Assembly: GCA_032158295.1 (NCBI GenBank)
Contig: CM063246.1
Coordinates: forward strand, 15,721,168 to 15,785,167
Reading direction: 5' to 3'
DNA: 64,000 nt
Origin: Pycnopodia helianthoides
Lineage: Eukaryota; Echinodermata; Asteroidea; Forcipulatida; Asteriidae
Shown here: piece after piece, positions 25,301 to 37,300 of the stretch
Layout: every line of letters starts with the position of its first letter
Position numbering within the stretch: the stretch's first letter is position 1
Program-made: the position numbers and the translations under genes
The notes under the pieces: model-generated
Told to the model about the DNA's origin: nothing
The model's input: only the letters and a program-made list of their open reading frames with translations
Databases searched by the model: none

Positions 25301-28300
25301 CCTCTAAGTTACCTGTCAAAGTTTCTTCGTGTGACAAAGCCCTTAGATTTCCTTAGATCTATAGAGAAATCCTGCTCATTGATCCTCTTTTTCTAGTGCT
25401 GAGGAAACTGTACAAGAAGTTCATAGAAATCTATAATTCCAAGGGTCGCCAAAAGGTGGAAAGATAGCCATGCTTTTGACCTACCCCCTAAATCCTAGTT
25501 TCAGACCTTTTTCAGCAATGGCTCTCAACCCAGTATGTAATTTTTATAGCCTAAATATAAAGTGTTTTAACTACATAACCAATCCAAACCAATATAGAAC
25601 CTACTGGGATACACTATAGATGCATTGTTTCAATCATTCCATGTCTCATATTGAAGACAGCAAGTCAGCATATATAAAAGGTATCAACCACAGGAACAAT
25701 TCATTACGTTGATATTTTCACAATTATAAACATGATAGAATGAAAGTCTGGGTATATCAAGTTAACAAATAGCTAAAGATTTTACATGTAAACTGCATTA
25801 CACTTGAGTATGAAAGGGGAAATACTTTGTTTTGTTTCTGTTCATGATTTTGTTACTATTTTGACAGGATCTACTTGATCTCAATGCATATGTATATGCT
25901 GAGAAACCTCAGAAAGATATCCACAGTTTCATTGGAACAATCAATGTGCCAACACCAGAAGGCTCTATGACCCAGGATGCATTGAGTATTGAGAATACCA
26001 TCTGGGCGAATACAGTAGTTGCATCAGGTGGGTTATCATGTACCTCATATTGGGTATGTAAGGAGGCTCTCTGATCCCTTAGCCCTGGATGTATTGAGTA
26101 TTGAGAATACCATCTTGGCTAATACAGTAGTTTCATCCGGTGGGTTATCATGTACCTCATATTGGGTATGTAAGGAGGCTCTCTGATCCCTTAGCCCTGG
26201 ATGTATTAAGTATTGAGAATACCATCTGGGCTAATACAGTAGTTGCATCAGGTGGGTTATCATGTACCTTATACTGGGTATGTAAGGAGGCTCTCTGATC
26301 CCTTAGTTCTGGATGTATTGAGTATTGAGAATACCATCTGGGCTAATACAGTAGTTGCATCAGGTTGGTTATCATGTACCTCATACTGGGTATGTAAGGA
26401 GGCTCTCTGATCCCTTAGTTCTGGATGTATTGAGTATTGAGAATACCATCTGGGCTAATACAGCAGTTGCATCAGGTGGGTTATCATGTACCTCATACTG
26501 GGTATGTAAGGAGGCTCTCTGATCCCTTAGTTCTGGATGTATTGAGTATTGAGAATACCATCTGGGCTAATACAGTAGTTGCATCAGGTGGGTTATCATG
26601 TACCTCATACTGGGTATGTAAGGAGGCTCTCTGATCCCTTAGTTCTGGATGTATTGAGTATTGAGAATACCATCTGGGCTAATACAGTAGTTGCATCAGG
26701 TGGGTTATCATGTACCTCATACTGGGTATGTAAGGAGGCTCTCTGATCCCTTAGTTCTGGATGTATTGAGTATTGAGAATACCATCTGGGCTAATACAGT
26801 AGTTTCATCCGGTGGGTTATCATGTACCTCATATTGGGTATGTAAGGAGGCTCTCTGATCCCTTAGCCCTGGATGTATTGAGTATTGAGAATACCATCTG
26901 GGCTAATACAGTAGTTGCATCAGGTGGGTTATCATGTACCTCATACTGGGTATGTAAGGAGGCTCTCTGATCCCTTAGTTCTGGATGTATTGAGTATTGA
27001 AATTACCATCTGGGCTAATACAGTAGTTTCATCCGGTGGGTTATCATGTACCTCATACTGGGTATGTAAGGAGGCTCTCTGATCCCTTAGTTCTGGATGT
27101 ATTGAGTATTGAGAATACCATCTGGGCTAATACAGTAGTTGCATCAGGTTGGTTATCATGTACCTCATATTGGGTGTGTCAGGAGGCTCTCTGATCCCTT
27201 AGCCCTGGATGTATTGAGTATTGAGAATACCATCTGGGCTAATACAGTAGTTGCATCAGGTTGGTTATCATGTACCTCATACTGGGTATGTAAGGAGGCT
27301 CTCTGATCCCTTAGTTCTGGATGTATTGAGTATTGAGAATACCATCTGGGCTAATACAGTAGTTTCATCCGGTGGGTTATCATGTACCTCATATTGGGTA
27401 TGTAAGGAGGCTCTCTGATCCCTTAGCCCTGGACGTATTGAGTATTGAGAATACCATCTGGGCTAATACAGTAGTTGCATCAGGTGGGTTATCATGTACC
27501 TCATACTGGGTATGTAAGGAGGCTCTCTGATCCCTTAGTTCTGGATGTATTGAGTATTGAGAATACCATCTGGGCTAATACAGTAGTTGCATCAGGTGGG
27601 TTATCATGTACCTCATACTGGGTATGTAAGGAGGCTCTCTGATCCCTTAGTTCTGGATGTATTGAGTATTGAGAATACCATCTGGGCTAATACAGTAGTT
27701 GCATCAGGTTGGTTATCATGTACCTCATTTTGGGTATGTAAGGAGGCTCTCTGATCCCTTAGTTCTGGATGTATTGAGTATTGAGAATACCATCTGGGCT
27801 AATACAGTAGTTGCATCAGGTGGGTTTTCATGTACCTCATACTGGGTATGTAAGGAGTCTCTCTGATCCCTTAGTTCTGGATGTATTGAGTATTGAGAAT
27901 ACCATCTGGGCTAATACAGTAGTTGCATCAGGTTGGTTATCATGTACCTCATTTTGGGTATGTAAGGAGGCTTTCTGATCCCTTAGTTCTGGATGTATTA
28001 AGAATACCATCTGGGCTAATACAGTAGTTACATTGCCACAAGGGTTTTGTCTTTGCTCTCCATTTCCTCCTCACTTTTGATCTCTGGCTGTGCTTTGTGG
28101 TCATATATGGGTTGATGTGGCTGGCTGCCACAAGGCACCCTTGCATGCCTGTGGCTTGGAACAAGTTGTAGTTGCATCATTCGCAACTCATCTTCTCAGC
28201 TGCAAATAAGGATGATTAGCCTCCCAACTTATTGCAATGGGAGGGCGTAGTCTATCCTACACCAACTCGGGACTTAATTAATTATTATTTAACTTGTAAT

Positions 28301-31300
28301 AACTTTTATAACACAATACTAATTGCACAATGAGTTTATTAGAAATACTCAATTTAGTTTTTTCTTCAACCATGATTATTTATAGACTTGATCAAATGTT
28401 GTCTAATTGGTTGATTTCCTTTATAGGGCGTGCTCTTGGTGTGGTGATTTACACAGGACGTGAGACTAGAGCCAATATGAATACATCTTATCCACACTCT
28501 AAGATTGGTTTACTTGATCTGGAGATCAATTCCCAAACCAAGGTCCTGTTTGTTGGAACTATCATCCTGGGTATTCTCATGATCAGCTTAAAGGTACAGT
28601 AACTCCCCTCAAAATAGTCCTACTGAGTAGTGGCTGATAACAGGAACAGTCCTTTAATGAACTTGAAGAATAGTCCTTTAATAGGTGTAGTCCTTTAATG
28701 AACTTGATTTTGTTGAAGGTGTCCTGTTTCAGGATAAATATTGTCAGCTACTCTTACAAGAGATATCTCACTACCAAGAAGTACTATTTAATTTGGATCT
28801 ACTCTCAATTTCATGGCACTGCTAGCAGCATGCTAACTATTACCATTCTGGGCTTTATGCAAGTCCTAAGTACGTGAAAGCAGTTTAAGCAATAAGTATT
28901 CATTTACACAAAGTACACATGCTCCAAGAAAACATTCCTCTGCTAAAATGACAGACTTTTGGATTACTGTAAGTGCAGCAATTTTGACTATTAAGAGGTC
29001 TTGCTATGAAATTATTAAGTCAGTGGTGCCTGTTCAAACTCCATTCAAATCACCTGATCTCGCTGAAGGATTGTTACTGTGTACATTTACCAGATAATGC
29101 ACCTTCCACCTGTTGAATATTGCTGGAAGGGTTTGTTTTCCCTGCAGAATTGGGGAAGAAAGGTGGTTATTAATGTGTTGATGCTAAGTTGATATATTGA
29201 TGCTAATAACTAATATGGTTTATCCTCAGGGATTTGATGGGCCATGGTACATATATTTCTTCAGATATGTGCTGCTGTTCTCTTCTATCATCCCTCTCAG
29301 GTATGTCAATTCTACACACCTTGAAGCTATCTTCTTATTTATGTCATTCAATCATACACCATAGAAGGAATCACCCTTTAATTTTCAGCCATAGCTAGTT
29401 GCATTATTAGTCCAGTTGCAAAATGTCAAACTCTGCACTGGGTTGGTGTTGCATCATTGGATGATGTACAATGTCAAACTCTGCACTGGGTTGGGTTGCA
29501 TCATTGGGTGATGTACAATGTGTGTGAGGATTTCAAAGTCAGTGGTTAATTCTGAAGCTGAAGTCAGACCCGGCATTTATGATTGGCAATATCCCAATGG
29601 TCTTTCTGATTAGATGTACAATACAAATGATCATCTTCAAGTATAAAACAACAAATTGTTTCTAACTTAGAAAAGTTAAAACCAACATCATTGAATTTTG
29701 AGAATACCTTTTGCTAATAAGTCACAAAGAAGGCATTTTAAAGAGGTTATACATTCAAAAACCATTTCAACGATCAATTTCCCAATCTTTCAGTTATAAT
29801 GGGATGAGGGGTTGTCTGTTGTATTTGACCCATGAACCAGACTGTGTAATTATGATTTATGTTATATATGTTAACTAGCTTGCATATCCTTTATTTCATT
29901 GTTCTTACTCCCCACTCCCTATAGTTTACGAGTTAACCTTGACATGGGTAAAATTGTGTACTCCATCTTGATTCAACGTGACAAGGAGATTCCGAATACA
30001 GTTGTACGTACCACAACCATACCAGAAGAACTGGGTCGTATATCCTACCTACTGACAGATAAAACTGGCACACTCACACAAAATGAAATGGTAAGACACC
30101 TTTGCTAGCTTGACTCACAATTAATTTCATTGGATGAAACAGGTTGGAATTTAAATAAAGTTGAATATTATGATAAACAAAGAGAAATATGAGACTGATA
30201 GTAAATGTCTAGATGTTAATTAGTTGAGTCTGATCCGTACAGGTATTCAAGAAGCTTCATCTTGGTACAGTCTCCCTCGGCCAAGATTCCTCAGATGAAC
30301 TAAAAGCACACCTTAGGACAGCGTATTCACAACCAACCATACCACCTACTACTACCCCATCACGGAAGCCAGCAGTTAGACGAACAGTAGTCACTAAGGT
30401 GTTTGAATCAGTCCGAGCTATAGCTCTATGTCATAATGTTACACCTACATATGAAGAGGGAAGTGTCAATGCAGAAGAAACTGAGGTAGATCAAGACCAG
30501 GAAGCTAAGGTGGTGTATCAAGCCTCTAGTCCTGATGAGGTAAGAAGACAAATAACTCAAACCTCACTGAACCCAACCCAACCCAAACCTAACTAAACCC
30601 CACCCAACCCAAACCTACTAACCAACCAACCTAACTAAACCTAAACCAACCCAAACCTCACTAAACCCAACCCAAACCTAACTAAACCCATTCCAAACCT
30701 CACTGAGCACACCCGACCTTGCAAACCTAACCAAACCTTGCTAAACCTAACCCAACTAGTAAACCCATCCCAAACCTCTCTAAACCCATCCCAAGCCTCA
30801 CAGAACCCAACCCAAAGCTCACTGAACCAAACCTAGACCTCACTAACCCCATGTGATATTTACATAAATCTTGGGTCAATCCAGTTGTGATACCTAAATT
30901 AAAGATAAGGCTGGGCATATTGAGTATTATACTGCAAATATTGGAATCTTTGTATGAAGTGTTATGTTGTATAACTATCCAAGGATAGCATGAATTAATA
31001 GGTGCTATTATACGTTTTATTTTCAAAAAAGAATTTTTTTTGAAAAAAACCTGAGTGATGACGAGTTGCCTTTTGATGAGTCTTAAAATGTCCTGTTACA
31101 TTTTCTAGGTTGCTCTAGTGTCTTGGACTGAAGACATGGGTCTTGCGTTAGTGAAACGAGATATGAACTCCATGTCCCTACGCACTCCAATAGGACAAAT
31201 CCATACCTATAGCATTCTTCAGATATTCCCTTTCACCTCTGAGACTAAACGGATGGGCATCATTGTGAGGGTAAGTATGCATTATCATAGCATGGTAGAG

Positions 31301-34300
31301 CAGACCTGTGTTCTGATGACAGAGTGTCAGTACATGTATGCTTATCAAGCATGGTGGAGCAGACCTGTGTTCTGATGACAGAGTGTCAGTACATGTATGC
31401 ATTATCATAGCATGGTGGAGCAGACCTGTGTTCTGATGACAGAGTGTCAGTACATGTATGCATTATCATAGCATGGTGGAGCAGACCTGTGTTCTGATGA
31501 CAGAGTGTCAGTACATGTATGTGGATTGAAATTCAAAAAGGAGTACATTGGGTCTTGTCTGCTCTTCACTCAGGTGTTAATTCAGTTCATATCAGGGTGT
31601 ATACTGAACTGCTCTTGAGCAAGCACTGTGTTGGGGGGAAAGTTGATAAGTATTATTAGTTATCATGCAAGTGGTATATTGGACACAGACACACTACATT
31701 ATTCTGTGTTATTATAATAATCAAGTGAGGTTTGCGGAGACACCATGTACACAATCTGTCTTTATGAGTAGTGGTGGTTCTGAGAAGAACCGGTGGTTTG
31801 ACAACTCGACTTTTCGATCCGTATGCTTTTATCATTAAAACGTTGAGTTGTCAAACCACCATTCCTATCTTTATGCAAGTCCCAAGTAAGTGAAGCAGTT
31901 TAGGCAAAGAGTATATTCATTTACACAAAGTATACATTCTCCAAGAAAAACAATTCTCTACTAACATTACACAGACTTATGGTTCTTCTCAGAATCACCA
32001 CAACACAAAAGAGAGAGATTATGTACATGGTGTCTCTGCAAACCTCACTTGATTGTATTCCCACCATGCAAAGTTTCAAATCCTACGCATAATAACAATA
32101 ATAATTTCATTCATCTTTTTACATTGTGAAAGTTCATGGTAAAACAAAAATTTATTGAGTGCAAGTTGGATTATGAATTTACCAAGAAAACTTGGCACGG
32201 AATAGTGCAATACGCAGAATTAGAACAGTGCAATACAAATGGTGCGATATGGATTGACCAATCAGAATCGAGGATTCAAGTTTGCTTGCAGACAATAGTT
32301 GAAACTAAATTAGCTATTTACATGCCAGGGTTGTTGATAAATCTGAACCTTTTTGTTTACAGGAAGAAAAAACTGGACAGATCTACTTCTTCATGAAAGG
32401 TGCTGATTCTGTCATGAATTCAATTGTACAATACAATGACTGGCTGGATGAAGAGGTATTCTATTGATTTACCAGACTGCTCAAAGTATCTCAGAAATCA
32501 ATTTCTCTTTTAAAACAAGAAAAACAGGCTTTTGTCCATTCTTGATCAAGTTTCTTATATAATAATAATAATGATACGCAGTTCTTATATAGCGCTTTAT
32601 CACGTCCGATGGGCGTCTCAAAGCGCTCAGTATTTTTCCGGCAAGGTATAATGTGGAGCTATGTTTTGAAGTATTAGACCTGGTTCTTTACATAGCACAA
32701 AGTAATGGTTTACACGGTGCTGTGGCGCAATATGCTGCTAATCAAACCAGGAATACCGGGGCGAACCCCTTCTCTTAGTGATAAGTGCACTGGGTTCTTT
32801 TACGTGCCTTACACAACACACAGGACCTACGGCTTTACGTCCCATCCGAAGGACAATGCAATAATTGTTAAGTGTCTTGCTTAAGGACACAAGTGTCAGA
32901 CCGGGACTCGAACCCACACTCTGCCAATCAGAAACACCAGAGCTTGAGTCCGGTGCTCTTATCCGCTCGGCCATGACACGCCATAAACTCAGTCTGGGAT
33001 GACATTTATTTGATACTGATTTGAATTGGATTGTGCAGAACTTAAACCAGATATTTTTTAAAGATGTCATTCACTTTCACACTTTACTGTTATTAAAAAG
33101 ATTACAATAAGACCAAGTATTCTTCAAAGTGATTCATTTCATAGGCTGAAAGTTATGTTTTAGATGACTAACAAATTATAGTTTTCACCAATAGATTGGT
33201 GTTAGGCAGTAATGGAAAACAAAGATCCTGATGTTACTGACAGAATAGTCTTAGGTGTGTTGTAGTTATCTGAGTGTGTTAATATGGCACAGGAAATGTA
33301 TTGTCAGCGTGTAGATGATGTTATTATTGAGTCATGATTTGTTGATTTCAGTGTGGTAACATGGCAAGGGAAGGGTTACGTACTTTGGTTGTTGGCAAGA
33401 AAGCACTCTCTGAGGAACAATATGCAGACTTTGAGGTGAGATATAAACAAGAACCAAACACTATCATTCCAGCTTGTCCAAGCTCATCTAAGACTGAGTG
33501 TTTGGAGTAGCTTTTGAGTAATAAAGTTTGAGTATTTATATTTATCATCATAGTTAAGATTAGATTTTAAAAACGCAGTAAAGACCTGAAATTTTGTTAG
33601 GCACTTTTATAAACAAAATAATGAGTGTTTGGATTAGCTCTGACCTCGGAAGACAGAATATTCCATCATCCTTCAAACAAAAAGGTCAAGACTCATTTCT
33701 TCAAGGAGGCATTCTGAATCTTGGGCTTCCTTTTGCAATGACCGTGCCTTTGAATTGCCTTTTTTGTATTTATGTGCTAACACATCCAACGACCCAAGTG
33801 CCAATAACAGGATGGATAGGAAACAAGAGTTTAGTTTTAGATGTGGGTGGAAAACCCCAAAGGGGGAAACTCAAGCAATTAGCTAGGGGCTGAAAACCCA
33901 ATCCACATACAAGGCTCCTGTCTGAGGTGGGAATTGAACTGGGGTCCACAGAGGTGAAAGGCAGGTCAAGAAACCACAGAGCCAACCTGATTTTAAAGTT
34001 TATTTATGTCAGATACTATGCCTTATTAAAGTGTTGTGCTAAAAGAGGACATCAATCTGCTGTAGTAGTGACTTTGTTGAGGCATTATTGATTTAAAAAT
34101 CATTTGTAACTTTTGATACAGCATCGGTATCAACAAGCCAAACTGACTATCGTAGACAGAGCAGCTAAGGTTGCTGCTGTTGTAGAGAGTTTAGAGAGAG
34201 ACTTGGAGCTTCTATGTCTGACTGGTGTAGAAGATAAACTTCAACAAGATGTTAGACCTACTCTGGAACTCCTTAAGAACGCTGGTATTAAGGTAAGACA

Positions 34301-37300
34301 TTCCACTGTTTGGTCTTCATTCCAATCTACAGTTGAGGATTACTGTTGTTAGACTTGACTTGGCTTGGCTAGGGGTACATTACTTTGTAATGTTGGTTGT
34401 TATTCGGGTATTTTCTGCATTCTATATATACTACTCTAAAACTTAAGATAATGACTTGACACCTGTGCTCAAAGCACACAACCTCAGAGTGAGTTGAATA
34501 CCTTGGTTTTCACAATGTAATGTGTTAATAATGTATAATTCATTATCACAGATCTGGATGTTAACTGGTGACAAGTTGGAAACAGCCACATGTATAGCAA
34601 AGAGTGCCAAGCTGGTAGCCCGTACCCAAGGCACCCACATATTCAAGAAGGTATCAAATCGTTCCGAGGCTCATCTTGAACTGAATTCATTCCGAAGGAA
34701 GTCTGATTGTGCATTGATCATTACAGGAGAATCGCTAGATGTAAGTAAATCACAAACATATTGGTTCCTTACACTATCCAGCTGGAGTCAATCCTATAGT
34801 ATAATGTGATATCTGGAATGCTCAAAATGTATACTGGGTATGAAAACAAACTTTCTACACCTTAACTGTTTTTATTTGAACAAGCGTTATGATGGGATTT
34901 ATCTCATGGTAAATATACATCATTACTCAACAGACACAAGTAAAAGAAAATTTTTAAACTCAAAGTCAACTCTTTCGCTTTAAAAAAAAGATATTACACA
35001 GTGAGTTATTATTATTCCATTAAAAAAAACAAGACGACCAAACTTGTCCGGTCATGAGTTTACTGGCCCAACACTTCAATCACTGGCTTTGGGTCTGTGG
35101 TCCAGTGTTAATTTCCAGCCCTGTAATATCTAAGAACTGTTTTGTTTAGGGTGTGTGTTGGGGGGGGGGGTTCAACTCTATCTGCCACTGCTTTGCTGAT
35201 AAATCGAACATGGCAAATGGATAGTGTTGATGTTGATCGACAAATCAATCTCAGAGAACAAAATATCAAAACACATTTTTATAATGTAACCTTCAACAAA
35301 AATCAATTTGCTACCTCTTTTTAAAAAGGTACACTGCCATTATTCACTTCAATGACCCAGAGGCCAGTCATTGTTTGTGCTATGTGAATATTGAGGATGG
35401 GGGAAAAGGGAAGATTGAAACAGGACTTGAACCATTAACCAGCAGATATTTATACCAAGTACTAAAACCATTGACCTCAGTGTATGTATTCATCTCTATT
35501 TCTGGCTGTTTACAATCAAAGGCTTTGACACAGATCCTGTGATTCATTTAAAGTACTCGCAAAAATGTGTAAGATATGTTAAGTCAGGATATGAGTTTGA
35601 AAAAGAAGTTTGTTTCTGTATTTTCCAGGTGTGTCTGAAGTTCTATGAGCATGAGTTTATTGAGCTAGCTTGTCAGTGCCCATCAGTAGTTGTCTGTCGA
35701 TGTTCACCAACACAGAAAGCTGAGATTGTGGAGCTGCTCAAGACACATACTGGCAAGAGAACATGTGCAATAGGTCAGTAAGATCATTACAAAATATGAT
35801 AAAGAAAGAACAAATATATAGATATTAATGCCCTGCTGATTTTGAACATGAATGACATGACAAGTTAGTGCACAGAAAACTTGTATACTTGCCCAAATAA
35901 AACTCTTCAAGATTGGTGTGGAAAAGCTTCCTAGATATAACGGGACATTCATTTCGAAGGCAAACAGGAAGGGAGTTAACAATCTTAGGTAGAAGGTTAC
36001 AATAATTGGAAGAAACCACATCCGCTCTACAAATATCAGGAAGATGGATAAGATTATCTTGTCTTGTAGCAAAAGGATGAAAATCCCAGTTTAAAGGAAA
36101 ATATGAAGATGGACTTAAACTAACCGGGAGCAAATTATTTATATAATCAAGTAAGTCTGCTGCTACAAAGCATCCCCAAAGATCTCAACAGTTTGATTAG
36201 TTCCAGATTTCAGAATCATATGAAATGATCTGAAAGTGTTTTATACAATGTGATGATGTTATTCTTTACTATCAGGTGATGGTGGCAATGATGTGAGTAT
36301 GATACAGACTGCTAATGCTGGAGTTGGTCTAGAAGGAAAGGTAATAATTATAAGCTTATCTCATTGTGCTTTCACTGAATAATTGAATGCATCCAAATCA
36401 TATACCTTTGACCTCTTGTGGCTCAAAGTGAAGAAGCCTAAGCTGATAAAGGGCACCTACATCAGGCCTGGAATTTCTTCTTGGAGAGGGCAAGGCCATT
36501 TTCATTTTGTAAAGGGCATTTCCATTGGAAAATCTTAATGTCTATGGGAAACTTTTGAAGGGGCACCAAGGCCAAGACTAGGGCAACAGAGGCCATTAAT
36601 GGCCTCCGTGTAATTCCAGGCCTGCCTACATGCCTTGTAATAGGGTATGTGTGATTGTCATGCTGAGCTTCTTATTTACATGTACATGCAGTTTGTGACT
36701 AAATTATTCCTCATGTACATTGATAGCGTTAATAGCGTTACAAAATGTCATTGTCATGACAGTTGAATACTCACTTTGATGTAATGGTTATTTGTTGTCA
36801 GGAGGGACGTCAAGCTTCACTAGCAGCAGACTTCTCCTTGACTCAGTTTCGTTATGTTGGACGTCTACTACTAGTCCATGGTCGTAATAGCTATAAACGC
36901 TCTGGTGCCCTGAGTCACTTTGTCATGCATCGTGGTCTCATCATATCGGTCATGCAAGCAATATTCTCTTCTATTTTCTACTTTTCGTCTGTTGCTCTTT
37001 ATCAGGGAGTGTTAACTGTTGGGTAAGTCTGCCTGTACTTTCTGGATGTTCAGAACTTTAACCAGGTCCATTCTAAATGATCATTAGTCCCTTTTGTAGG
37101 CTCATTTCAGACTAGTGCAATTTCAGCATAATTGCACAACATAGAGATTGGGCCCAATGTTATCCATCAGTGAGCTTACACTATTTATGTTGTTTGAAAA
37201 TTACAAATCTCTCTGAAACACTCACACCTTATGACCTACTATTGCAGTCTTGTGATGTTTTGACATTAGAGCTTACTAGATTACTGTAGCCCAGTGAATG

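Noticed and set aside
26437..26634. 65-codon open frame inside the 112-bp array as a separate gene
   Set aside because: It is the exon 8 frame read through repeat units, not an independent gene.
25975..28037. CRISPR-like array, because of regular repeats
   Set aside because: Units are 112 bp with no unique spacers, and they derive from a eukaryotic exon.
30556..30850. Interstitial telomeric repeat
   Set aside because: The blocks are ACCCAA/AAACCT variants and never a clean CCCTAA array.
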